Assembly: GCA_963575655.1 (NCBI GenBank) | Contig: CAUYTY010000022.1 | Span: 1-63,815, forward strand | Length of the DNA: 63,815 bases | Reading direction: 5' to 3' | From: Gammaproteobacteria bacterium | GTDB taxonomy: Bacteria > Pseudomonadota > Gammaproteobacteria > CAIRSR01 | In this document: positions 9,755-17,784 of the stretch, one piece after another | Layout of the letters: each line of letters opens with the position of its first letter | Numbering within the stretch: position 1 is the first letter of the stretch | Made by a program: the position numbers and the translations under genes | Notes under the pieces: generated by a model | Databases searched by the model: none | Seen by the model: the letters and a program-made list of their open reading frames with translations, nothing else | What the model was told of the DNA's origin: nothing

Positions 9755-11167
9755 CTAGATTCTTGTACTCGATATCTCCCAATCTCCACCCAATGCCTTG
9801 AGCAGCGTAACACTTGCCGCGAGACGACGACCCAACAGATCGTTGCTAGTACGCTCGGCGGAAAGAAGGGCCGCCTGGACCGTAACAACATTGAGATAAT
9901 TTACCAGTCCTGCTTGGTATTGATTCATGGTGAGGCGTACCGATTCACGGGCGGCCTGAACCGCCTGTTCCTGAATAGACGCCTCACGCCCCAAAAGAGT
10001 GAGAGTGGAAAGATTGTCCTCTACCTCTTGGAAGGCATTGAGCACCGCCTGGCGATAGCTGGCCACGGTAATATCATAGGCAGCAATTACCTGCTCGGTC
10101 TGGGCACGACGTGACCCAGCATCGAAAAGAGTACTGGCCAGGGCCGGACCTACTGACCAAAATCGGTTGGGGCTGGTAAGCCAATTAGAAATGTCAGTAC
10201 CACGAAAACCACTGCCACTACTCAGCGTCAAACTGGGAAAGAACGCCGCTTGGGCAACCCCAATCTCGGCATTCGCCGCCGCAACCCGACGCTCCGCAGC
10301 GGCAATGTCAGGGCGTCGCTCCAACAGAGTGGCAGGAATAATCACCGGGAGTGGTGGTAGAGCGGCGGGCTGAATCTTCACGGCCAAAGAGAAATTGGCC
10401 GGAGGACGACCAATCAGAATAGCAATGGCGTGTTCCAGGGTGGCACGCTGAATACCCACGTCAACCGCTAAAGCCCGCGTGGTTTGGAGTTGCGTCTGCG
10501 CCTGAAGTACATTGGCACGCGGTATCACACCGAAAGAATATTGATTCTGCGTCAGCCGTAGCGAGGTCTGATAAGCGACAACAGTATCCTCCAATAGGCG
10601 TTGCTGGGTATCGGCAATGCGTAGTTGGAAATAGGTCTGGGCCAAGGCGGCTTGCGCACTCAGACGCACGGCGGCAAAGTCGGCAGTGTTGGCCACCAGG
10701 GTAGCTTGATTCGCCTCTACGGTGCGCGCCACCCGCCCCCAAAGATCAACCTCCCAGCTTACGTCCAAGGCAAGATTGTAAGTCGTAGCGGTGGTATTGC
10801 GGTTGGTACCGCTCCCGATGATGCCCTCAGCACGATTAATCGAGGTATTGGCCGTTACGGTAGGAAATTCATTGGCGCGTGCCCCTTGCAACAAGGCGCG
10901 GGCCTGACGCAAACGCGCAGCTGCCGCCTGTACATCCTGATTGGCGTTGGCAATCTGTTCTTCCAAGGCATTGAGCGCGGGATCACCATAGACCTGCCAC
11001 CAGGGGCCACGAGGCGCCTCATCGCGCGGTTCCGCCAATTTCCAACCGGCAGCCTCCTTGAAAGTATCCGGTACCTCCACGGATGGGCGTACATAATCAG
11101 GACCCACCGTACAAGCCGTGATCAGCGTCGCAACAAGAATCAATCCCGCCCTATGTTGGAGTTCCAT
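9755..11167 (-). CDS. NodT/OprM-family outer-membrane factor lipoprotein
   Basis: The outer-membrane channel of a tripartite efflux system. The product is 470 residues with a lipoprotein signal peptide, a lipobox ending at Cys19 (LITAC), and then the family start GPDYVRP. Two OEP repeats follow, including ATLLERRPDIAAAERRVAAA in the middle and LNAFQEVEDNLS in the second repeat, as in OprM, CusC and NodT. The inner-membrane pump and the periplasmic adaptor are not in this window, so the channel may serve a distant transporter. Its stop codon is TAG, which matters for reading the amber codon in cheA. The start overlaps the end of the upstream small gene by 17 bp, so the two are probably co-transcribed. 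Confidence 0.92.
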   Translation of the reverse strand: MELQHRAGLILVATLITACTVGPDYVRPSVEVPDTFKEAAGWKLAEPRDEAPRGPWWQVYGDPALNALEEQIANANQDVQAAAARLRQARALLQGARANEFPTVTANTSINRAEGIIGSGTNRNTTATTYNLALDVSWEVDLWGRVARTVEANQATLVANTADFAAVRLSAQAALAQTYFQLRIADTQQRLLEDTVVAYQTSLRLTQNQYSFGVIPRANVLQAQTQLQTTRALAVDVGIQRATLEHAIAILIGRPPANFSLAVKIQPAALPPLPVIIPATLLERRPDIAAAERRVAAANAEIGVAQAAFFPSLTLSSGSGFRGTDISNWLTSPNRFWSVGPALASTLFDAGSRRAQTEQVIAAYDITVASYRQAVLNAFQEVEDNLSTLTLLGREASIQEQAVQAARESVRLTMNQYQAGLVNYLNVVTVQAALLSAERTSNDLLGRRLAASVTLLKALGGDWEISSTRI

Positions 11168-11465
11168 TCTCCAACCCCAAACGGTGCGTCTGATTGATTA
11201 AGTCCAGCAAACTCTTAAAGGGGATCTGTCGGGCATGGACACGCACGATGTTTATCAGAACTAAATCACCTTCGCCAAAACGATGAGTCCCTGCTTGTAA
11301 CTGTTCCAGGAGTTGACGTAATTGAGCGGTTAATGGATCGATAAACCCCAAGGTGTTCCCTCCCTCCTCCTGCTCCCATTCATCTGCCGCACGTAATTCT
11401 CCCAGTTCAAAGATCGCCTGTTCGATTAGGTCGATATATTCGTTTGTGGTCTTCGGACGACGCAT
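11151..11465 (-). CDS. small conserved protein of unknown function
   Basis: About 104 residues from the ATG at 11465 (MRRPKTTNEYIDLIEQ). A second possible ATG lies five codons upstream at 11480. The protein is acidic and helical with the core NEYIDLIEQAIFELGELRA, the segment LPFK-like QIPFKSLLDLINQTHRLGL near the C-terminus and no membrane segment. Similar small proteins occur in other gammaproteobacteria, to my recollection without an assigned role. It overlaps the outer-membrane factor gene by 17 bp, suggesting translational coupling. Confidence 0.7.
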   Translation of the reverse strand: MRRPKTTNEYIDLIEQAIFELGELRAADEWEQEEGGNTLGFIDPLTAQLRQLLEQLQAGTHRFGEGDLVLINIVRVHARQIPFKSLLDLINQTHRLGLENGTPT

Positions 11466-11535
11466 TAATTTGGTCCTCATGTGTTGTAATAGCCGAGCAG
11501 GGTGAGCAAACGGCCTTATCGTTTAATTAGTTACA

Positions 11536-11562
11536 TTGTTCCCACGCTCCGCGTGGGAACAA
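11536..11562. terminator. strong hairpin after prmB
   Basis: The perfect 12-bp stem ttgttcccacgc/gcgtgggaacaa has a 3-base loop. It lies just beyond the prmB stop, 56 bp upstream of the next gene on the same strand. It lacks a clean U-tract, so it may be an RNA-stabilising or attenuating hairpin rather than a full terminator. Confidence 0.6.
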
Positions 11563-11568
11563 GAAAAT

Positions 11569-12609
11569 TTACTTGAAACATCTCCGATACTCGTGAATCT
11601 GTTCCGCAGTAAGCAGAAACACACCGTCGCCACCGCGTTCAAAATCCAGCCACAGGAAAGGCACCTCTGGAAAACGCTCCTCCAGGGCCGCAGCGGAATC
11701 TCCCACCTCAACGATTAATACTCCCTCTAGGGTGAGGTGGTCGTCTGCCTCTCGCAATAATCTCACTACGGCATCCAATCCTTCCGCCCCTGCTACCAGT
11801 CCCAAGGCGGGCTCATGACGATATTCTGCGGGCAGGGTCGCTATTTGAGGTGCGGGTACGTAGGGTGGATTACTCACAATCAGGTCGTAACAGCGCCCTT
11901 CCAGACTCTGATAAAGATCCGATTGGAAAAGCGTAACCTGATTGGCCACTCCATGGCGTTCGATATTGATACGCGCCACCGCTAGGGCATCGGGGGAGAT
12001 ATCCACAGCATCCACTTCTACCCCAGGAAAGGCCAAGGCACAGGCCACGGCAATACAACCCGAACCAGTTCCAATATCCAGAATACGTCCCACCTGAAAC
12101 TCTGCCAGCCAAGGATCGAATCCCTTCTCGATCAGTTCGGCAATTGGGGAGCGCGGGACGAGGACACGCTCATCTACATAAAAGGACAATCCGGCGAACC
12201 ATGCCTCTTGGGTTAGATAGGCCGCCGGTTTACGTTCGGCAATACGCCGTTGGAATAGGTCCACCACGCGCCTCCGCTCGGAGATCGTGAGTCGGGCATC
12301 GCCAATCCGCTCAGGGACCAGAGGAGGAAGATGGAGGGCGTGCAAAGTCAAGCTGGTTGCCTCGTCCCACGGATTATCAATACCATGACCAAAGGCAAGC
12401 CCCGCCTTCACAAAGTGACTCGTCCCCCAGCGAATGAGATCACGCACGCTCCGCAATTCCGTGATGGCCTCCTGCTTCATCAAATCCAGTTCCGCAGGAC
12501 TGGGCCTAACCAAATCGGTTGGCGGATCCGATGCCTCTATTTTGTCCGCAACCGCTACATTCACCGTGGATTCTTTTACCATCTTCGCCTTCGTTGCTGT
12601 TTTTCTCAC
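11569..12609 (-). CDS. prmB: ribosomal protein uL3 glutamine methyltransferase PrmB
   Basis: Methylates Gln of ribosomal protein uL3 using S-adenosylmethionine. The SAM-binding motif is ILDIGTGSGCIAVACA, followed by VDAVDISPDALAVA and the catalytic NPPY (VSNPPYVPAP). The region GHGIDNPWDEA and the end WLDFERGGDGVFLLT fit PrmB rather than PrmC. The homologous core begins at an ATG at 12480 (MKQEAITEL), giving the usual length of about 303 residues. However, a GTG at 12609 has a near-ideal ribosome-binding site (aggagg, 7 bases upstream), so I annotate the longer form with a 43-residue Lys/Ala/Pro-rich N-terminal extension. It is divergent from hsp20. Confidence 0.93.
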   Translation of the reverse strand: MRKTATKAKMVKESTVNVAVADKIEASDPPTDLVRPSPAELDLMKQEAITELRSVRDLIRWGTSHFVKAGLAFGHGIDNPWDEATSLTLHALHLPPLVPERIGDARLTISERRRVVDLFQRRIAERKPAAYLTQEAWFAGLSFYVDERVLVPRSPIAELIEKGFDPWLAEFQVGRILDIGTGSGCIAVACALAFPGVEVDAVDISPDALAVARINIERHGVANQVTLFQSDLYQSLEGRCYDLIVSNPPYVPAPQIATLPAEYRHEPALGLVAGAEGLDAVVRLLREADDHLTLEGVLIVEVGDSAAALEERFPEVPFLWLDFERGGDGVFLLTAEQIHEYRRCFK

Positions 12610-12659
12610 AATCGGTCCTCCTGAGAGGTTTTCCCACTATTGGGATGTTGATATTCGCC

Positions 12660-12688
12660 CTTGAAAGCCTCGCTACCGTCCCCATATA
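12660..12688 (+). promoter_or_regulatory. sigma-32-type heat-shock promoter of hsp20
   Basis: The -35 element cttgaaa (12660-12666) is separated by 13 bases from the -10 element ccccatata (12680-12688). Both match the heat-shock consensus CTTGAAA/CCCCAT-T. The hsp20 start codon lies 62 bp further on, so the gene is likely heat-inducible. Confidence 0.85.
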
Positions 12689-12749
12689 GGTTGTCAGAGA
12701 GTAATCTCGGTCATCAATCAGGCATTGAAACTCTAATTAGGAGGTCGCC

Positions 12750-13193
12750 ATGGCAAGCATTCGTCAGTCTCCCTGGTTCACCCTCAATCAGCTCCAAGAG
12801 GAAATGAACCGACTCTTCGAACGTGCAGTTACCCCTGATCCGGAGAGTGGGGCCGCAGCCACTGCTGAATGGATCCCATTAGTAGATATCTGCGAAGAGC
12901 AAGATCGCTTCGTGCTGCTTGCCGATATCCCGGCAGTGGACCCAAAGGAGATTCATATTACTATGGAGAAGGGCGTACTCACTATCTCCGGGGATCGTCA
13001 CAGCGAGGATCGGGCAGAAAACGATGTCCTTAAGCGCATCGAACGGCCGAGCGGCGCGTTCTATCGTCGTTTCATACTCCCCGATACCGCAGACGCCGAG
13101 CATGTGCTCGCGCGTGGTAGTAATGGTGTGCTGGAGATAACTATTCCCAAGCATGAACGCGCCCAACCACGGCGTATTGTGGTCGAAGGTTAA
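12750..13193 (+). CDS. Hsp20/alpha-crystallin small heat-shock protein
   Basis: An ATP-independent holdase that binds unfolding proteins. The product is 147 residues, with an N-terminal arm starting MASIRQSPWFTLNQLQEEMNRLFE. An alpha-crystallin domain runs from about 40 to 135 (WIPLVDICEEQDRFVLLADI, then MEKGVLTISGDR and the signature region GAFYRRFILP...ARGSNGVLEITIPK). Its C-terminal tail lacks an obvious I-x-I/V motif except the weak RRIVV. The ribosome-binding site taggaggtcgcc immediately precedes the ATG. It is preceded by a sigma-32-type promoter and followed by a strong hairpin, so it is a single-gene transcript. Confidence 0.95.
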   Translation: MASIRQSPWFTLNQLQEEMNRLFERAVTPDPESGAAATAEWIPLVDICEEQDRFVLLADIPAVDPKEIHITMEKGVLTISGDRHSEDRAENDVLKRIERPSGAFYRRFILPDTADAEHVLARGSNGVLEITIPKHERAQPRRIVVEG

Positions 13194-13217
13194 ACCACCA
13201 CCCTATCACCGCTCTAC

Positions 13218-13285
13218 AAAATAACCGTTTAGCCTCTCCCCTACCCATTTTAAAACGGGTCTGGGGGAGGCTAAACGGTTATTTT
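13218..13285. terminator. long hairpin between hsp20 and the PilZ gene
   Basis: The arms aaaataaccgtttagcctc and gaggctaaacggttatttt pair over 19 bp, with an inner cccattttaaaacgggt hairpin. Runs of T on both outer sides suit a bidirectional terminator for the convergent genes. It belongs to the second palindrome family of the window (core of C-rich and G-rich blocks flanked by aaccgtt). Confidence 0.8.
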
Positions 13286-13311
13286 ATGGTCCGATTCCCA
13301 ATGGCTGAGAG

Positions 13312-13926
13312 CTATTCCTCAAAATGGCGGTGTCGCAACCATACCGCTTGTTGATGCAAGACATGACGCACAATATGTTCTCGATCCGTCTCACGAATAT
13401 GTGCGAAATTCAACGCCATGCGCCAGGGAAAAAGTGGGTCGTTAGCATTTTGCTCGTCGCCTTTGCAGTGAATTACGGTACCGTAGGCCAAAATGCCACG
13501 ATAACTTGGTAAGAGTATTAATTTGACCTCGACGACGGTTCCGGTGATAACCTTGTGCTCAATATCAAAGGCAACCCCGCCACCACTCAAATTCACCCGC
13601 CGCGAGGGGTAATCCTCAAAATCGTTATTCATCGTCATCACCAAATTGGCGAGCAGATTCATTTTACGGTCAAGCGCATCCAGATAGGAGGCGACCGCCG
13701 GTTGTTCTGCCTTGATGTGGGCTAAACTCTCCTTCATCGCTGTATCGTTCCCGATATAGGTTGCACTCAGACTAAAACGATCCGATGGCCCCTCGCGAAA
13801 TCGTGCTAGGGTACGCTCCACCTGATCTACGGGGATGATCCGATAGGCGAGCATCGCATTATCATCAACACGATAATAACGGCGACGTTCCGGATCAGGA
13901 ATTGCCGAGGATGGATGAGTATTCAT
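13312..13926 (-). CDS. PilZ-domain c-di-GMP-binding protein
   Basis: A 204-residue cytoplasmic protein. The PilZ-type motifs are an Arg cluster at the start (ERRRYYRVDD), a second one (YPSRRVNLSGGGVAF) where SRRVNLSGGG fits the R-x-x-x-R and [DN]-x-S-x-x-G pattern, and a following beta-barrel stretch to about residue 190. Between them is a helical spacer (about 55-110). PilZ proteins bind cyclic di-GMP and modulate motility or surface polymers. The target here is unknown. A GGDEF-EAL protein elsewhere in the window could contribute to the signal pool. Confidence 0.82.
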   Translation of the reverse strand: MNTHPSSAIPDPERRRYYRVDDNAMLAYRIIPVDQVERTLARFREGPSDRFSLSATYIGNDTAMKESLAHIKAEQPAVASYLDALDRKMNLLANLVMTMNNDFEDYPSRRVNLSGGGVAFDIEHKVITGTVVEVKLILLPSYRGILAYGTVIHCKGDEQNANDPLFPWRMALNFAHIRETDREHIVRHVLHQQAVWLRHRHFEE

Positions 13927-14063
13927 GACTACTCCACAGTGATACCGAAATAGAAGAAATGTCCCATGGTATCGTATTCGAATAACTAATTAGTTAGGTA
14001 TAGCTCACCAATTGGGTTATGATAATCTATCAATATTACTAATATGAGCGTCCCTATCTCTCC

Positions 14064-15314
14064 ATGTCTATCCTTTTGCCCGCTGCTCCTCGGACCAGCA
14101 CCCGCATGACCCTCATGCTTGCCCTAGGTTTTACCTCGGGGCTACCCCTGGCCCTAACCGGTGGCACATTACAGGCCTGGCTTACCACTGCCGGAGTGGA
14201 TTTGACCACGATCGGCGTATTCACTCTGGTGGGACTGCCCTATACCCTAAAGTTTCTCTGGGCGCCACTCATGGACCGTTATGTACCGCCCTGGCTGGGG
14301 CGACGCCGTGGTTGGATGCTCACCACCCAGATCCTGCTTGGTATTTGTATCCTCGCCCTAGCAACCGTTGACCCGGTCGAGGCACCGGTTACGCTTGCCG
14401 TCCTCGCCTTGCTGGTCGCCTTCGCCTCCGCCTCCCAGGATGTGACCGTCGATGCCTATCGTGCCGAGGTGCTAGCCCCAACCGAGCGCGGCTTGGGGGC
14501 GGCGGTGTCGGTGGTAGGCTACCGCATCGCGATGCTTCTAACCGGCGCAGGTGCCTTGGTGGCAGCGCAGTTTTTGGGGTTTCCTACGGTCTACGTACTC
14601 GCGGCAGGACTCCTGATCGTTGGACTTGGCGCGACCGCTTTCGGGCCGGAACCCGTCGCAATCGATGCAGAACATGGTATTCCCCCCCGTTCCCTACGCG
14701 CTGCGGTAGAGGAACCTCTACGCGAATTCTTCGCACGCCCGGGGGCTCAGGCCCTGCTCGGCCTCATTGTCCTCTACAAGCTAGGGGACGCCTTCGCCGG
14801 CAGCCTCACGACTGCCTTCCTCATCCGAGGGGTCGGTTTCGGCGTGGGAGAGGTCGGGGCCATCAACAAAGGGCTAGGGTTGATCAGCCTGCTCCTGGGA
14901 GGACTGGTGGGCGGCGCTTGGTTGGCGCGGTTGGGATTGTACCGAGCGTTGCTACTGTTCGGGGTGCTCCAGGGAGTTTCTACCCTCACCTTTTCAGCCC
15001 TGGCCTGGACCGGCAAAAGCTACGTGTTGATGGTAACCGCCGTAGGTTTCGAAAATCTTGCCGGTGGAATGGGTACGGCGGCCTTCGTTGCCTTACTCAT
15101 CGGCCTATGCGACCCACGCTATACCGCGACCCAATTCGCTTTACTCTCAGCCCTGGCCGCCCTCGGTAGAGTTTATGTCGGACCCGCCGCCGGCTTTGTG
15201 GTGGATGCGGTAGGCTGGGGTAATTTCTTCGTCATTACCAGTATTACCGCCCTCCCCGGATTGATCCTCTTGGTGAAATTGCGAAAACGCCTGGAACCAC
15301 TTCCTGAGAAGTAA
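14064..15314 (+). CDS. ampG: AmpG-type muropeptide permease (MFS)
   Basis: A 416-residue inner-membrane transporter with about 12 hydrophobic helices. It starts with the family pattern LGFTSGLPLALTGGTLQAWL, then LVGLPYTLKFLWAPLMDRY and RRRGWM, and has ASASQDVTVDAYRAEVL, all typical of AmpG. AmpG imports 1,6-anhydro-muropeptides released by lytic transglycosylases such as the Slt at 5234-7225, for recycling and, in some species, beta-lactamase induction. The GC-richer coding sequence and divergence from the PilZ gene suggest its own promoter around 13980-14050, where the sequence is AT-rich. Confidence 0.92.
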   Translation: MSILLPAAPRTSTRMTLMLALGFTSGLPLALTGGTLQAWLTTAGVDLTTIGVFTLVGLPYTLKFLWAPLMDRYVPPWLGRRRGWMLTTQILLGICILALATVDPVEAPVTLAVLALLVAFASASQDVTVDAYRAEVLAPTERGLGAAVSVVGYRIAMLLTGAGALVAAQFLGFPTVYVLAAGLLIVGLGATAFGPEPVAIDAEHGIPPRSLRAAVEEPLREFFARPGAQALLGLIVLYKLGDAFAGSLTTAFLIRGVGFGVGEVGAINKGLGLISLLLGGLVGGAWLARLGLYRALLLFGVLQGVSTLTFSALAWTGKSYVLMVTAVGFENLAGGMGTAAFVALLIGLCDPRYTATQFALLSALAALGRVYVGPAAGFVVDAVGWGNFFVITSITALPGLILLVKLRKRLEPLPEK

Positions 15315-15369
15315 TCATTCATTCCCTTCACCTAACTCTACGCTGGTGGCCGAAGGAAAGCAGTGGTAA

Positions 15370-16041
15370 TCAGACCGGCGCCAATACCACCAAATGGCGT
15401 TCGGCCTCCAGACCGGGAACGCGCAAAGGAATCACCTCCTGACACCGGCACCCCAAAGGCAGCGTAACCAATTCTGCATCAGGACGTATCCCTTTCATCG
15501 CCAGCCATACCCCACGCGGGGCCAAGAGATGGTCCGTAGCAGAAATGAAGTCGGGAATGCTCGAAAAGGCCCGAGAGATCACCGTATCGTAGCAATCCGT
15601 CGGTTGATAATCCTCCACGCGACGATGGACCACGAGCAGATTTTGAATATGAAGTTCGAGCACCACCTGGTTAATAAAACGTGCCTTTTTCTGATTACTG
15701 TCCAGGGCAGTTACCCGTAATTCGGGTCGCGCCAAGGCCAGCGGCAGCGCAGGTAATCCAGCACCACTGCCCACATCCAGAATCCGCCCAGGAGAGACAT
15801 GGACAACAACGGATAGACTATCCAGGAGGTGCTTGGTAACCATCTCCGTAGGGTCACGCACTGCGGTGAGGTTATAGGTCTTATTCCAACGGAGGAGTAG
15901 ATCCAGGTAGCGTAATAACGCCGCTCTGGTTGCTTCCGAGACATCCAGAGCCAATTCCAGCAGGCCGTGCCGCAGTAACTCGGCGGAAGATTTCTCCAGA
16001 CTGCCGCCGGGCGGGTGAGATTTACGAGGGGAGCGAGTCAT
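15370..16041 (-). CDS. rsmG: 16S rRNA (guanine-527-N7) methyltransferase RsmG
   Basis: A 223-residue SAM-dependent methyltransferase. The motif ILDVGSGAGLPALPLALARP binds SAM, the N-terminal segment LLRWNKTYNLTAVRDPTEM is the GidB signature, and SRAFSSIPDFI follows. In most gammaproteobacteria it sits between mnmG and parA. Here mnmG is absent and the nearest same-strand genes are a SPOR protein and an atypical ParA-like ATPase, separated by a 250-bp palindromic gap. Confidence 0.95.
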   Translation of the reverse strand: MTRSPRKSHPPGGSLEKSSAELLRHGLLELALDVSEATRAALLRYLDLLLRWNKTYNLTAVRDPTEMVTKHLLDSLSVVVHVSPGRILDVGSGAGLPALPLALARPELRVTALDSNQKKARFINQVVLELHIQNLLVVHRRVEDYQPTDCYDTVISRAFSSIPDFISATDHLLAPRGVWLAMKGIRPDAELVTLPLGCRCQEVIPLRVPGLEAERHLVVLAPV

Positions 16042-16075
16042 GGATTACTCAATAGCAACAACCGTTCTGCCTTAG

Positions 16076-16280
16076 TCATCGTTTCGTCAGCTTATTACCC
16101 TGAAGGGGTTACATCACTCAGCCCAGGATTGCGACGTAGTCGCTACCATGGGCTATGCCGGGCGCATCACCATCACGCTATTTCCTCTTTTCCCCAGGAT
16201 AGCGGCTACGTCGCAACCCTGGATTGAATGACATAACTCCTTCAAGGTAGTAAGCTAAATGTGGCCTGACGAAACGGTGA
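16076..16280. repeat. 205-bp imperfect palindrome
   Basis: The left arm (16076 to about 16148) includes cgtttcgtcagcttattacc and gattgcgacgtagtcgctac. The right arm (about 16200-16280) is its imperfect reverse complement, ending cctgacgaaacgg. The arms are about 75 bp with a roughly 50-bp loop. It could be a transposase-less mobile element (MITE). No target duplication could be assigned with confidence. Confidence 0.75.
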
Positions 16281-16292
16281 CCAAGGCCGCAA

Positions 16293-17762
16293 TTACGGAT
16301 GAGACAACTCATCTTCTGGCTTTTTATCGGTAGTGGTGCATAACCGGTTGGAGGCGCCAGCCAAGGATCGTGCGCGTGATTGCGAGTAGATACTTTTTAT
16401 CACGAGACAGTTATGCCCCTTTTCCTTCAGAGTCAGGCATAAGGTTCTGGCTGTAGCCTCATCCGGTATCGACCGCAAACGTAAACGGAAGAATTCGCCA
16501 GACTCGTTGATAGTGACTACCAGCTTGTAATCCTTCAACAGGTCTGCATATTGCGTAACCAGGTGTCTCCGATATGCCTTGGTCCCCGCCAAATCACGTT
16601 CCGCAACAATCTGAAGCTGCCAACTATTAGAAGAGACCACCCGAGTCTTCTTAAACACGGGACAATCCCCTCCCCTCTCCTTCAGGGTCGCACACCAGTT
16701 TTGAACCATAACCTCCTTGGCCATGGGGCGCAGATGCAAATGGAAATGTCCACCATTGGATTCATCCATACCCATTACCGGTTCATAGTCATGCACCAGG
16801 TCGCCATACCGAGAGATAAGAGACTGGCGATATTCCTTTAGCTGCTCAATATCACGCCCTTCCATAAGCTGCACTTGCCAAAGAGTCTTGCCTGTTTTTC
16901 CAGTGAGGATACGTTTTACATTTCCGGTACAAGCCGTTGCCAGGGTTTGTCCACGGTCTTCCTGCGGAACGGGTGGTAGCGGCGGAGTCAGCGGAAGAGG
17001 TGGCGGTGCTGCACTAATTCGAGAACGGCCTTTCTTGACACGTTTATTTCCTACCAGCGGCGCGACCAATTCCGGTGCTGATTTAACTTGAGGAGAGGTC
17101 GCATCAGTTTCAACAATACGCGGACGCTCTGCAACACGTTCTTTTCCCACTACAGGCGGGGGGAACAATTCCGGTGTAGGTTGGGTTGCGTACGGGGTAG
17201 TTACCTCCGCTGCCGGGACGCGAACCTCCTTTTTTACACGTTCCTTAACCACCTGCGGTGGGTTAGATTCTGGCGTAGGTTGTGCCTCGTGCTGAAAGGT
17301 TGGAGCGACTTCAAAAGGTTTATGCTGCGATACCATCGGCGCAAGCGATAACGGAAACAATGGAGGGGGCGTATTTCCCGGGCGGGTTCGTTGGGTAGGA
17401 GTTTCTGGTTTGGCCTCCGTGGGCTGAACTGGAGGGATCGCTAGCGGCGCAACCGTCGGGATCAGCGCCGGCGGCGGTACGTTTCCTGATTCAGCGCGTT
17501 GTTCGGAATGTTCCGATTGGACCGTGACGGCCCCAGGCTCTGACGTTTGCACATTCGGCGATACCTGGGAAATTTCTTGGTAGTCCGAGGTCTTCGGCAA
17601 TGACAAAGTCGCTGGAGGTAGACGATGTATCCAACGCGGGTCCAGATCAGACGGGACACCATGAGGTAATGGTGCCATCTCATCCGCCATAACAGTATTG
17701 GCCAAAGGCATCAGTCCAATCAGAAAACTGAGTACCCAACCCAGGAGACCTATACGATCCAC
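16293..17762 (-). CDS. secreted, proline-rich protein with two SPOR-like domains
   Basis: The 489-residue product has a signal peptide (hydrophobic LLGWVLSFLIGLMPL, cleavage near VMADEMA). A long Pro/Glu/Thr-rich region follows (about 30-270), with a recurring tract of the form TPESNPPQVVKERVKKE / TPELFPPPVVGKERVAE. Two C-terminal SPOR-like domains of about 75 residues (around 285-375 and 385-465) have the pattern WQVQL...RLRLRSIPDEATARTLC...LKEKGHNCLVIK. SPOR domains bind denuded peptidoglycan at division sites. It follows the ParA-like gene by 22 bp and is therefore probably the last gene of that transcription unit. The role is inferred to be envelope or division-site related. Confidence 0.75.
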   Translation of the reverse strand: MDRIGLLGWVLSFLIGLMPLANTVMADEMAPLPHGVPSDLDPRWIHRLPPATLSLPKTSDYQEISQVSPNVQTSEPGAVTVQSEHSEQRAESGNVPPPALIPTVAPLAIPPVQPTEAKPETPTQRTRPGNTPPPLFPLSLAPMVSQHKPFEVAPTFQHEAQPTPESNPPQVVKERVKKEVRVPAAEVTTPYATQPTPELFPPPVVGKERVAERPRIVETDATSPQVKSAPELVAPLVGNKRVKKGRSRISAAPPPLPLTPPLPPVPQEDRGQTLATACTGNVKRILTGKTGKTLWQVQLMEGRDIEQLKEYRQSLISRYGDLVHDYEPVMGMDESNGGHFHLHLRPMAKEVMVQNWCATLKERGGDCPVFKKTRVVSSNSWQLQIVAERDLAGTKAYRRHLVTQYADLLKDYKLVVTINESGEFFRLRLRSIPDEATARTLCLTLKEKGHNCLVIKSIYSQSRARSLAGASNRLCTTTDKKPEDELSHP

Positions 17763-17784
17763 GCTATTCCCCTTTCGTCATGAA

